Assembly (NCBI GenBank): GCA_033964015.1
Contig: CM066920.1
Coordinates: 7,407,912-7,471,911 of the forward strand
Direction of reading: 5' to 3'
Source: Scolanthus callimorphus
Taxonomy: Eukaryota > Cnidaria > Anthozoa > Actiniaria > Edwardsiidae
DNA: 64,000 nucleotides
This document shows positions 25,201 to 35,407 of the stretch, one piece after another (within the stretch, counting starts at the first letter, position 1; each line of letters starts with the position of its first letter). A program made the position numbers and the translations under genes. The notes beneath the pieces are model-generated. The model did no database searches and had not been told where the DNA came from. It was given only the letters and a program-made list of their open reading frames with translations.

Positions 25201-26631
25201 AACTACAGTCCTCGGCTTTTTAAAAGCCAAAAAGTTTAAAGTGGAAACGAAATGTACGTTTCATTACATACAGAGATTTCGGTTCTAGTAAAGTTTCAGT
25301 TAATTACCATCAACCACTTTCAAAAACTGAAATAATGTAATTGGTGTGTCACCTATCTTTAGAAATATAGAACAGGTTTGTTTAGGGTTTTGAAAAATTA
25401 ATATAAAATTCTTAAGTGACATATACAATGGGATGGAGGAAATTCCCAAAGAGAACAAAATCATTGGATTGGTTATGTTTTACCTTGAAGAAGATTTATG
25501 GCTACCTCTCGATTAATACCAGCTGATGTACTCTCTGGCTAAAGTTTTTGAACTCTTTCCAATTAAACCTCTGCTAAACAAAGAAAAAAAGAAAACAGTA
25601 ACTAACTCCGATAGCTCACTCCGCTAATTGGATAAATAAAGAGAATAATAAGCACAAATTGCTATTAAGCAAATTGGATAAGCTATTATCAGGGAAAATA
25701 TAGGCGTGAATGAGATGTAATTTGAGGTTTTATTTGGGAAAATGTTTGCGGAGGATGGCGAAGTGCTCATTGAACAACACTGTGGCCTTCTGGCTTGAGT
25801 AACTGTCGCAGCAGTCTTGAGGAACACGCGGCTTATAAGGGACGCCATCACTGCTCTTTGTTCAGTCCAAGTTCAGCTTCTGCGAAGTGTACCAGCTTTA
25901 GCTAGGGTTTTACTTGACTCTAGCAAGACAGCCACAATAAGGTAGGAACATTTATTTCCCGATTATTCCTCAAATACCGATTATCCATTTCTTGGTGACA
26001 ACGGCGAAGAGCAAATTGTTGACAACTACGGTTTTAATCTACTCGTAGCAACAATGCGTCGAACATTCTATAAGTACCATCAGCGTTTGATTTTTCGAAT
26101 TTAAGTCAGGAAAACATCCCCGGTGTGGTACCGTCGAAGCACTCCTTTGTAAAACAATTTTCGAAACACTCACTTCATATTATACACTCCCTTATTACCC
26201 TTTAAATTGCTCTTCTGTTGTGAATCATTTCAAACTTCAACATCTTAAATTGTCAACACAACTTGAAAACTACCTGACTTGTGACTATATTTCATAGCCA
26301 TTTCGAATAGCCTTGAAATAACCCTCCATCAGTGGTCAAGAAAAAAAAACTCCACTATTTGGAAAACTACCGCTAGGTTTCCATAACAATGAGTCATTAT
26401 ACTTTGCGTGTTTTTGTACACCATGATCCGATTCCTTCCACACGAAAAACTCTAATTTAAAACGTATCTCCTTAATTGATCTACTAAATAAACGAGAAAA
26501 TGCGGATTCGACTATACTATTTATATGCGAATTACAAGTCCTATAAAGCTGCTTGTCTTATTTTATTTGATACTACACTTAAGAAAGCCGCATCAACCCA
26601 CACTGCAATCCGACAAATTCCTTTGTTTCAG
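22206..26631. other. Gap between PaxB and the peptide precursor
   Basis: AT-rich DNA with no gene I can support apart from one weak minus-strand candidate at 25624-25851. An imperfect inverted pair at about 23599-23618 (CTAAAGTGCATTTTAAACAA) and 23671-23690 suggests a small decayed foldback element. Untranslated exons of the downstream precursor gene should lie in its right part but cannot be placed. Confidence 0.5.
25624..25851 (-). CDS. Weak candidate: 75-residue protein with presequence-like N-terminus
   Basis: A short minus-strand frame starting ATG ATG. Residues 1-30 are rich in R, K, S, T and A with no acidic residue (starts MMASLISRVFLKTAAT), which resembles a mitochondrial targeting presequence. 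Residues about 45-72 are hydrophobic and could form one membrane span. No family is recognised. A frame this short can arise by chance, and no expression signal or second exon supports it. It is listed only because the composition is unlike the other short frames. Confidence 0.15.
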   Translation of the reverse strand: MMASLISRVFLKTAATVTQARRPQCCSMSTSPSSANIFPNKTSNYISFTPIFSLIIAYPICLIAICAYYSLYLSN

Positions 26632-28958
26632 ATGGGACTGTGGTTGAAGATTTTTCTGTGCTTCCTAGTTTATTCTACAACATTTGCAGAATACGACATT
26701 CCCGATGAAGGCGAGATAGAGACAGAGTTCCGAAATCTTGTGCGTCAAAGACGAGGCAAGAGATTAATTCACAATCAAATCAGAAGATTTAGGAAACCCG
26801 CTATCGAGGAAGACGAAGACCTTGAAGACACTCATGTCGACGGTAAGAGGGATATAGAAATTCTTCAACGAAGACAGTGCTTGTCGTGGATGTGTGACGA
26901 GGCAGCGACGGAGGATACATCCAGCGAGAATCATGAAATAAACGAATTGATTGAAAATGAAAGGGCCGGGGCAAGAACCTTGGGGAACTCCGAAACTGAG
27001 TATCCAGAAGAGAGGGATGTAATAGAAGAGGACGTTACTGACGTAAGCGAGGATGAGGAAGAAAGCTCGAAACTGGACGGATATGATGTAGCGGAAGAGG
27101 AAGGATTAGAATATGAAAAGGAAGATGAACTTGAAAACGAACAAGATGAGAAGAATGAGGAAGATGAAGACCGGAGAGAAATACGCGCGAGTATTGAACA
27201 AGAACCTCGCAAGTCCCGAAGGTGTATGTCCTTGAAATGCCGCCAACTAAAGATACGTTCCAAACTAAGGGAAGACCAAGGAATGTTTCTAAAGAGAGCA
27301 CCAAATCCTCCACGTCAAACTAAAAGATGCATGAGCTGGTATTGCAGGCGAAAAAAGCGCAACAACTTGCCTCAGAGAGATGATGCGCGAAGAGCGATTA
27401 CACGCAAACGCTGTATTGGATGGGTGTGTAAGCAGAACAAGAATGGAAAGCGCAACATAAAACGTAGGAAGGACCGAATGCGGAAACGTTTCTCTAGAGG
27501 AACGAACGACCTGGTGTCAAAAGATGAGATGGAAGAAAGTGCAAGGGGCAAGAAGGTGAGCCTGCGCAACATGGTTCCCAACAACCAGCGGCGTTGCATT
27601 TCATGGATGTGCGCCGCGGACGGCAATTATCGCTTTGCAAGAACAATTGCAATGAAACGTCAGCTGGCACAAGTCAAAAAGCAGCGAAAAGTTAAAAGCA
27701 AGAATAAAGAATCCATGAATGACTGCATGGAATGGGTGTGCAAAAAGAAACGAGCACTGCTAGAAAGGAAGAAGATTATTGAAGAAGCTGCTAGGAAAAG
27801 GGCGTTGGAAATTATCACTCGCTATATATTGGTAGGTTTACATCATTCAATATTGTAGAGTTGTCTTAGAATACGATTCGAGTAATTGCATGATGCTGAT
27901 TTACACGCTCGTACCCAGGGCTCCCCGGTTTGTCACCTCACAGGGGAGGCTCTGAGTGACAGCCACTGACGCATGTTTAACAAAACAGCATTTTTAGCGC
28001 GGAGCGAGCGGAGCACCATAGGTATCGCAGGAAGAATACAATACAGTAAAAACCCGCATAAAAGAACAAGTGGATTAAGAACACTCAGGCTGAAATTTGG
28101 CCAAAAAGGTACCTATACATAAGAACACATGCAGCCTGAAAAATGAAAATTATTCTTTTATAAAAAGATGGCTGCTAGTTAGATTCGAGGACAGTAACCT
28201 ACTGTGCAGGTAGAGTACAGCAGATCAATAGACCATTGCACACAGATTTCTACAGCAGGTACTGTATGGGAATTTCCAGGGTGCATTTAGCCATGCAGCT
28301 TAATTTTCGGCCAATCATATTCTTTTTGACTGTTGGTAGTGAATGCAGTATTTGATGTTAAGAAACAATTTTAAGAACACCTTAAGAACATTTTCAGGCT
28401 GATTTTGCAGAAAACACCCAATGTATAAGAACAAAATCAGCCTGAATCCCTAAAACACCTGTTCTTTTATGCGGGTTTTTACTGTAGCTCAAGCTCCACA
28501 CGTATATGATCGACTTAGTTTTTCGTGGTTCAGCGGTATTCGCGGGCGCGTCCGTGTCTGCGTGCCCATACCACAGGTAGCCCCAAAACCGTCTCTCATT
28601 TTGGCGGGAAAATGGCCATTTACTAGCGGAGCTCCAGCGCGAGCCCAAGGCCCGCGCAAGCGGAACACCATACCTAAGGGAAAAACGTATATTATACTAT
28701 CGAGTTGATTTTTGAACGTCACGGGCATTATGGATCATTTTGATGACGTCATCGGATAAGGACGTTAAACCGTAGGTCCCGTCTCTCACACGCACTACAC
28801 TAACCGGAACCAGAGGGACGTTAAAGAACCACGAGGACGTCGGAAGTTGCCCATCCTCAGTGCAGGGCTTACAACTTACTAACCACTACACTGACAAGGG
28901 AACCTCGTAATTGGAGCCTCGCTCTGTGAGGATTTCCCGGCCCTCGGGCGAAGCTGAA

Positions 28959-28989
<31 letters not shown>

Positions 28990-29834
28990 CACGGACACGT
29001 GATGACGCCATCGATGACGTCATCTAGGCTTCAAAAATGAATATCTCGTGAAGGGAAGACTCTAAAACAACCAAACTTGGGTAGTGTAGTCTAGGTCACC
29101 AGATGAGCGAAATGAGGTGGTCACGTGATATGACGTCATCGATGACGTCCTCTATGCTTGAAAAATTAATATCTCGTGAAGGGAAGACTCTAAAGCAACC
29201 ATGTAAACCATGTACACATGGGAATCCCTTTCATTCACACAGAAAATTTTATAACCAGGAGCTCCGCTTTTAGCCAGTGGCTAAATCTATATATTATAAT
29301 CACTGGGAGCTCCGCTTTTGGGCAGTGCCTAGATCTATATATTATTCCTCGACATTACTTTAGAGCGTACAAGTCGATACAAGGCATACGTTGAAGCAAC
29401 CAGGAAACGCATGTCATTGTTATTTTGCCAGATACGTTTTAAAACACTTTCGTACCCAGAGCTCGTCTGCTCGCCGGGAGGCTCTGGTGATATCAATTCG
29501 AGGGCCTTCGCTGATTGGCTGATTTTGAGCGTCGGGACATGCGCAGAAAGTTGTTTTTCAACGGCTCTGTATCAAATCTGACGCATGTATCAATGGCTGT
29601 CACCAGAGCCTGGTTTTAAAAGCGAGATCAAGCTGGTTTTATGTTTGCATTCACGACATTTCAGCCATTCATCTGAATCAATCTAAATGTTTAGGAAACT
29701 TAGCAACAATAAGGGCTCCTACCCCTGGAGCCAGTTGGCAAAATTCTAGCTACGCCCCTGTATCTAACTCTTTCTAATACTTCAAATGTCTCTATTTTAT
29801 TTTACAGATTGCAAGAGAACTAAAGGACGAGTAA
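26632..29834 (+). CDS. Secreted precursor with six C-x-x-[W/L]-x-C peptides
   Basis: Probable neuropeptide or cyclic-peptide precursor, 408 residues, from exons 26632-27831 and 29808-29834 (GT-AG, phase 0). The start M is preceded directly by TTTGTTTCAG, so the frame to its left is probably intron or leader. Residues 1-19 (MGLWLKIFLCFLVYSTTFA) form a signal peptide. Six hexapeptides follow: CLSWMC 83-88, CMSLKC 198-203, CMSWYC 233-238, CIGWVC 261-266, CISWMC 322-327, CMEWVC 365-370. These hold every cysteine outside the signal peptide. Four are preceded directly by KR or RR; the first is preceded by RR-Q, which could give pyroglutamate; the last follows ND. CMSWYC is cut out cleanly by KR and RRKKR. 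CIGWVC continues to KQNKN-GKR, an amidation and cleavage site. Residues about 95-195 are a very acidic spacer, and the rest is strongly basic. The coding nature is clear; the neuropeptide role is inferred and I recognise no named family. Confidence 0.85.
27911..27976. repeat. Short copy of a dispersed repeat (CGTACCCAGRGCTC family)
   Basis: Starts CGTACCCAGGGCTC and contains GGAGGCTCTG, GTGACAGCCA and TGACGCATG. The same blocks occur in the longer copy at 29450-29611. It lies in the precursor gene's intron, 80 bp after the donor. Confidence 0.5.
28044..28484. mobile_element. 441-bp MITE with CAGT termini
   Basis: The left end CAGTAAAAACCCGCATAAAA plus GAACA is mirrored exactly at the right end (...TGTTCTTTTATGCGGGTTTTTACTG), with TA on each flank. 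CAGT termini and TA target sites fit non-autonomous relatives of Tc1/mariner/pogo transposons; that assignment is inference. Inside, AATTTTCAGGCTGA-like segments are repeated in inverse order. It sits in the intron of the peptide-precursor gene. Confidence 0.88.
28777..28990 (+). mobile_element. Possible retroposon 3' end with (AAAT)n tail
   Basis: About 180 bp of GC-richer sequence (TCCCGTCTCTCACACGCACT to CCCTCGGGCGAAGCTG) runs into an AAAT tract at 28957-28989. A unique 3' segment ending in a simple tetranucleotide tail is typical of some non-LTR retroelements and SINEs. There is no coding remnant, so the family is unknown. Confidence 0.35.
28996..29205. repeat. Tandem duplication with CRE-like TGACGTCA sites
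   Basis: CACGTGATGACGCCATCGAT to about 29085 is repeated from 29122 with period about 126 bp. Both copies share GATGACGTC and AATATCTCGTGAAGGGAAGA. TGACGTCA palindromes also occur near 28744. Whether they bind CREB/ATF factors is unknown; within an intron full of repeats they are probably part of a mobile sequence. Confidence 0.7.
29258..29346. repeat. Two short direct repeats GAGCTCCGCTTTT
   Basis: GGAGCTCCGCTTTT followed by a variant CAGTGSCTA and ATCTATATATTAT appears twice, about 57 bp apart. This motif also resembles parts of 27998-28022 and 28628-28670, so it belongs to a dispersed repeat. Confidence 0.5.
29450..29611. repeat. Dispersed repeat with GATTGGCTGATTTTGA core
   Basis: Contains CTGATTGGCTGATTTTGA, ACATGCGCAGAAAGTTG, CTCTGTATCAAATCTG and ATGGCTGTCACCAGAGCCT. 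The same ordered blocks are found at 52170-52377 and, in part, at 43345-43490. No terminal inverted repeat is obvious, so it could be a SINE-like or a fragmentary DNA element. Confidence 0.7.
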
Positions 29835-29996
29835 GGGAGGACAAGGATGGCTGGCATACGATAATTTATTAGAGGAACACTGAGAAAATGCTGATAATTT
29901 TTGTGCTCATCTGGTCACACATACTTTTTTAATGGTATTTTGTCTCTCGGATCAAGTTAAAAATAACCAGAATGCACAATTTGATTCTGTAATAAT

Positions 29997-30002
29997 AATA
30001 AA
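29997..30002 (+). terminator. Polyadenylation signal of the peptide-precursor gene
   Basis: AATAAA in an AATAATAATAAAAAA tract, 163 bp after the precursor stop codon, followed by T-rich and GT-rich sequence. It supports 29808-29834 being the last coding exon. Confidence 0.5.
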
Positions 30003-30533
30003 AAATTCTTGCAGAGCAACTTCTTTATAAGTTAAATAATTATCTGTTATTTTACGAAATAAATATCAAACACCATCGAGGAGAATTAAAAAAATGATTG
30101 CACCAATTCTTTCAACCCCCCTCCCCCTCAAAGATCAAATGGTCCACCCTAAAGGTTCCAGAGAGGTTAGTATCGGTATCCATAAAATCCCGAGAGCGGA
30201 AATGACCAATTTGGAATGTCTAACTTCACCACATTTCAATATATATATATAAACAGATCTGCGATACGTTATCACTGGAAAAAGCAACAAAGCTTGCTGC
30301 TCTAGGGAGCATGGGCCAAAGATTTATTTGAAATATTAGAAACAAGCATGCTTTAAAATGTGCTGAAATTTTAATGATTTTACCTGTGGTTGCGATAACT
30401 GTCTGAATTCAGATCAAACAGTAGCAGTTTAGATGCCCCCATTATCTTTTGCGCTTCAGGCTTATAGGGCTTTTTTATAAGGCGTTTCCCGGTAACGGTA
30501 TATTCATTAAAGCTGAAGATTCTGTATACGAGG

Positions 30534-31502
30534 GACAGAGCGGAAATGACCTGCTAAAATCACTAAATTAGAACGAGTAAGGTCAGATTAACTCAGATAA
30601 GCTTGATTATTATTTAGCCATGCCACTATCTCGATTCTGATTGGCTAAGAGTACACAGCGATAGCAAGTTGGCGCGCAGTTTGTGACGTCAAACTCCAGA
30701 CATTAGGATTGATGCACTCTAATGACGTCATAACGCAAGCCAATAGGTTTGGCCATCTGTTTTCATTTCGAAGGCGAAAGCCAATTTAGCCAATATTCTC
30801 GTTGAATCTGCTATGCTTTTTGCCGAGAGATCATTGCTCAGGATATCCATAGTTACTATGTGATACCTAAACATCAACAATGGATATTTGAATTGAATAC
30901 GAAGAGGAAAATACCAAATACTAATGGTCGTAAGCTGAAGTTGAAAAACCGTTTCGCCTTGCAAGGCCTCGTCGTCGACTTCGTTTAGATAGGTAAGAAT
31001 TCCTTGTTGCTGAATAATAAAACAATTATTGAATTCGGTTTTCGCATGATAGTGAGATTTGTCAACGCCTCGAGTTAGTGTTATCCGCCTCAGCTTCGCT
31101 TCGGCAGATAACACAAACCTCGGTGTTGACAAATCTCACTATCATGCTCAACCTCACTTCCAATAAGTGTCAATTTTTTGCATATAAACTCCTTATTTGA
31201 TGAGAAACAAAATATCAAAAATGACTTTTTTCTGATGGATCCGTCTTTGAGTTATTAGGCTTTAAACTTTGGTTTCTGTACCATTTTACGGGAAAATTAG
31301 TACTTTGATCAGGAATTATTCAAACTTTGTTCAATCCTATCTAAAAGTCATATTCAAAGTACTAATTCTCCCATAAAATGGTACAGAAACCTATTGTTTA
31401 AAGATCTCACATTTTGTTCTTCAGTCCTCGACTTCAAGCTTATCTGAGTTAAACTGACCTTACAACTTTTTCATTTAGTGATTTTAGCAGTCCGCTCTGT
31501 CT
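30534..31502. mobile_element. About 970-bp foldback element with nested inverted repeats
   Basis: The outer arms, about 70 bp each, start GACAGAGCGG and share CTGCTAAAATCACTAAAT and AACTCAGATAAGCTTGA in inverse order at 30534-30610 and 31428-31502. A second pair, GCATGATAGTGAGATTTGTC plus AAC, lies at about 31044-31066 and 31123-31145. A third pair with about 48-bp arms lies at 31261-31309 and 31354-31402. The minus-strand frame at 30728-31132 (134 codons) has no known domain and crosses the inverted repeats. Confidence 0.75.
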
Positions 31503-33566
31503 AAAATCCCTGTGCGTACGCTAGGACGGGCGGGTTGTGCTCGTCGGAAGCTTTCGGTTAAAACCCCTAAAAGCTACAAGACCTCCGCCCCCGGTCTCCC
31601 GGAAGTTGACTCGACAAACACTGAGTTTTTTTCGTTAAATGCCTATTAAGACTCTTATTAGGAAAGTAATGTTAGTGAAAATACTCTCTACAATCTTCCT
31701 ACTGTGATCGGAACAAAGATTTACAGATGGCCTGGGTTTTCCACAGAGAGACGCGCGAATGTTGGCTCTTGTTATTGTATTTAGAACACACCCTTTGTGT
31801 GGCCACGTTTTTTCGAGAATTAAAATATATTTTCTATCAAACATTTGAAGAGTTTCGACTAGCAATTATATCAAGTAGTGAAACACGATTTGGCCAAGAT
31901 ATAATTTGCTACCTGTGGAAAGTACTAAAGGATATTTCAATTATTCTCAAAAATAGTATTGGGTATTGGGAAAAGCCAACTCCTCAGAACAATAAAGGTT
32001 TTTGTATTCCCACTCATTCAAAACATTCCTAAATGGCTAACGAAATTTTTTGGGAAGGCTTTGTTTGCCCGCCCGGGTCTTTTCCTGAATACTGAACAGA
32101 CAGAAAAGTGAAGCCCACGCATCTCCATAACTTTTAAAACATTTTCTAGCATTTGCATTCATTCTTTGTGCTCCGATCCTTCACTTCAAAGTGTGCTTCG
32201 CCGCCTTTCTTCCGCCATGTCAAATCTTTATGAAAGTGTACACCTACAGAGAACTATTCTAATCGACTGAACGATTTGAAAATTGCTGACATTTAAACGC
32301 ATTTGCTCCCAGCCAAACGCCACCCCGAATTTCCTTTTAACACAACAAAAAGAAGCCACAACGGTAATTTGTAGCTCGACCAAGTGCACAGCAAATATTA
32401 ACAGGGCAAAACCAAAGACAAAGCCTTAGTTTGACGGCTTCACTACGACGAAAAACCTAAAGCCAACAAAATAGCTTGTAAGATATAAAACAATTCCCCT
32501 GAAGCCAAACTCCTCACCATTTTCGTTTACACGTCAAAAGGAGCTTATGTGCTTTAGTTTTGGGTTTGTTAGCAAAACAAAGTAATTTATAGATTGATTG
32601 TTGATGTGTTTATCGGCTTTATTTACAAGCTGATTATGGAAACCTTTTGAAAAGGGCTAAATAAATACGATCATTACCTTTTAAAAATAATTCTACTTCG
32701 ACAAGTATTGTATGAGTTTCGCCAAAATCGTGTACCGCAGTATGCAAAACAAAGAACAAAGCCTCAGTTTCGACTCCGTTTGACCTTCGCTATGACGAAA
32801 AACCTAGCAGTGCTAACAAATGCTTCTAAGATAAAGAAATTCCCCTCAAGCGGATACCATATTTAATTACAATTTCATTGATTTAAGCTTGTTTTCCCTG
32901 GATGCTGTATTTCCTGCTGAGCAAGGAAAAACATTGTTACACTTTGAATCTTCTATTTCCTCAGCTGTTTCCAGCTTTGATTTAGACGCTTCCTTCTCTT
33001 GTTTGCAAACCAATCTCATAACGCAGGAAAGCTACATAAAAGCGGCAGTTAAAGTTGAAGAGCAGTTTTAGAGTACAAGAACTTTGTGAAAACACCTTCA
33101 AGAGGTAAGTCAAAATTCGTGTCATTGCGACATTGTTTATAAACTGATAGCAAAAACAACCAAAACTTCGAAATGGCTACTCGAACTCGAAATAGTCTTA
33201 AAACAAAGTGATATTTCCAATTTGCCAAGAAATAGGCGGGGGCAATGTTATTCCCAGACTTCAAGCTAGCTTTAAAATTAATCGGCATTATTGAAAGAGG
33301 CAAAATTGAAATATGGCATTAAAAAAAAAAATTATAAGCAGAGGTAGTCTTTGAACCTATCGCGCAGGTTCTTGTGCAAAGCACTCGTTTTGGTTTGCAT
33401 ATATATTCCCCAGTTTCAAACAGTTTCAGTAATTTGACCTGAATTGTACAAGTTATATACAATTACCCTGTGAGGTCAGGTAGCTAAAACCACCGCGACT
33501 ATTAATGAAGGAGAGTTTTTGCCGCACTTAGTGACATATAGTTTACTTTCACTTCTTTTCCCAGCA
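31503..33566. other. Gap with no supported gene
   Basis: AT-rich sequence with short unrelated open frames. Segments near 32420-32560 and 32755-32840 share phrases such as ACGACGAAAAACCTA or ATGACGAAAAACCTA and TAAGATA, suggesting an old local duplication. ATATATATTCC at about 33402 is a candidate TATA element for the next gene. Confidence 0.4.
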
Positions 33567-33848
33567 ATGTCGACACAGCACATTTTCGCTCTGCTTCTAA
33601 TACTTATGGTCAGTAATTCTTTATCTCTACCGATGCCTCAAGTAGCGGGTTTTGGAGTGCGCAAAGGAAAGCGAGTGGAATTTCAAAGGACAATTCCTCT
33701 AGAAATGAGCGACACAAGTGGGAAACTTCATATAGCAAACATTGATATCAGAATTCGACCAGGGAAAGACAGCGAGTTGGTTGCAAGAGGAGCAGACAAA
33801 TCACACCAACTCCCGATCCCACTAGAGCAAGAGCAAGAAGACTTTTGA
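33567..33848 (+). CDS. Small secreted protein, possible amidated-peptide precursor
   Basis: A 93-residue frame. The start M was chosen because the signal peptide (hydrophobic residues 6-15, IFALLLILMV) begins right after it, and because TTTTCCCAG sits just before the ATG, so the upstream in-frame codons may be intronic. After likely cleavage near residue 18-20 comes LPMPQVAGFGVRK followed by GKR (34-36), a classical amidation plus dibasic site. The remaining about 57 residues, ending EQEQEDF, are polar and have no cysteine. A TATA-like ATATATAT lies about 160 bp upstream. I recognise no family. It may be a neuropeptide precursor or another secreted protein, and the single-exon model is tentative. 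Confidence 0.5.
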   Translation: MSTQHIFALLLILMVSNSLSLPMPQVAGFGVRKGKRVEFQRTIPLEMSDTSGKLHIANIDIRIRPGKDSELVARGADKSHQLPIPLEQEQEDF

Positions 33849-34396
33849 AATACAACACGACTCTGATTTTGTAAACAGACAGGTGCGGGGCGAACATCAA
33901 ATGATGTAAAAGAAGATGGAGCTCCTGCTTACCAACGAAGTTACGGTAACAATCTACAACAAACGATGTCAATGAACACAAATATACAACTAATGTATTT
34001 AAGGAAAACATTTATATTAACTATCACTGACTCGGTATAAACTACAAAATAAGCGCAGATTTCAAACACTTGCCCAACTGTAAGGGAGGCCATTATTGTA
34101 AACATTTTAATGGCGAAGTTTAATAAAATAGTAGCCCGAAGTGTCATCGATAACTTACTCTTAAAATCGGGGAAGGGCACCCGCCGCTGAAGGGAATTCT
34201 TTCGGTAAAATCTGTTCAAAGTATACCTGCGTCGCAGCTTAAATTTTCGTTTGAGATTTTTTGCTGGTAAAATCTAGCAATGGCATAGCTGCTACAGGAC
34301 ATTCTTAAAACCCTTTGTTTCTCAGCTATTCCTATATATGCACGTAGGATTATACCACAACGCGCGCGTTTCTCGAATTCTGATTGGCTCTCAGCC

Positions 34397-34585
34397 ATGG
34401 GTACATAAGAGGACATACCACGGAACGCGCCATCATAAGCGCGCGCGCTAAAAAGAACCAACGAAAACACCGTTTGGCTGCGCGCGCGCTGCTTTTGCCT
34501 TTTTGGCTGCGCCTCGTGAGTCCACAACATTTTGACACACTTTATTACGTCATTCCGTGGTATATAAGAGGACATACCACGGAAA
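34397..34585. repeat. Repeats around AGAGGACATACCACGG and CG-alternating tracts
   Basis: AGAGGACATACCACGG occurs at about 34411 and 34568; the second is preceded by CCGTGGTAT, making an inverted pair. Between them are alternating CG tracts (AAGCGCGCGCGCT near 34440, CTGCGCGCGCGCTGC near 34480). The 182-codon minus-strand frame over this area derives its internal repeats (RGMSSYIP, RGMSSYVP) from this DNA and is not treated as a gene. Confidence 0.6.
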
Positions 34586-35407
34586 ATCAGAGGACATTTG
34601 TTAAATAGACCTTTTTCGAAAATGGCCGCCGAAAATTCAAATCGCTTTTTGTTAAAAATGAACACCAGCACTAGAACATACATCATCACTTCAGTAAAAC
34701 TACAAAATTTTCCTGCATTATATCCAACATCTTCCGATAAAAGTAAAGTTGAAAATCTGAACATTTACAGACGTTTGTATGCGTCATACCCCAAGTCATA
34801 CAAATCTCTGTAAAATTTTCAATTTTCAGACTCTTCTCAGCCGACATGGCATTTGGCATAACGAGGATACTCTTTCTAGTGCCAGTATTTGATTTTCAGT
34901 CAGTTTAATTTTAAGGCATGTAAATTTACGGCGGCCATTTTGCAAAAAGATCTATTGATGAAAACAGAGGAGTTCGATCAAATACAAGAGAAAACTCCTC
35001 TTTGCTGCTACGCGCACTTCTATTCACGTGCCCGCCGTGCGTGGTGCGCTGAGTGTGGCTGGAAACTCGAGACTCAAACAAAGGCGCGTAGGTGAATAAA
35101 AGCGCGTGTGGCAAATATTTTTCTCTTGTTTTTACAAAGGTTCGCCTAATAAGGGGCTGAGTTGAATTACGAAAACAGCTGATTTTGCGGAAATGTTTGC
35201 CGCGTCAGCGGTACGTGTGTCGAGGCATGCGCAGCCACGTCACATGAGCCAATGTCAGGCGAAATGATCACAACAAAAATTGAACAGCGCGAAAAATGGC
35301 TGGCTTGCTGGATATTACGTAGCAAAACCAGCTCGGAAATCCAGCTAAAATACTTACAACGCATGAGATAGTTCTTGCAGGAACTGTAGTATGCATTGGC
35401 GGTATCT

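Noticed and set aside
26500..26631. N-terminal 44-residue extension of the peptide precursor
   Set aside because: It would bury the signal peptide; the sequence ends in TTTGTTTCAG directly before the preferred ATG, so it reads as an intron end.
26931..27263. Minus-strand Ser-rich frames opposite the peptide precursor (also 27035-27313 and 27372-27626)
   Set aside because: They are complements of acidic and basic codons in the clearly coding + strand.
28740..29160. TGACGTCA cluster as a functional CRE enhancer
   Set aside because: The sites lie in a duplicated repeat inside an intron; repeat origin explains the clustering without a regulatory role.
34216..34764. 182-codon minus-strand frame
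   Set aside because: It overlaps dispersed repeats, its internal repeats mirror the DNA repeats, and no domain or signal is recognisable.
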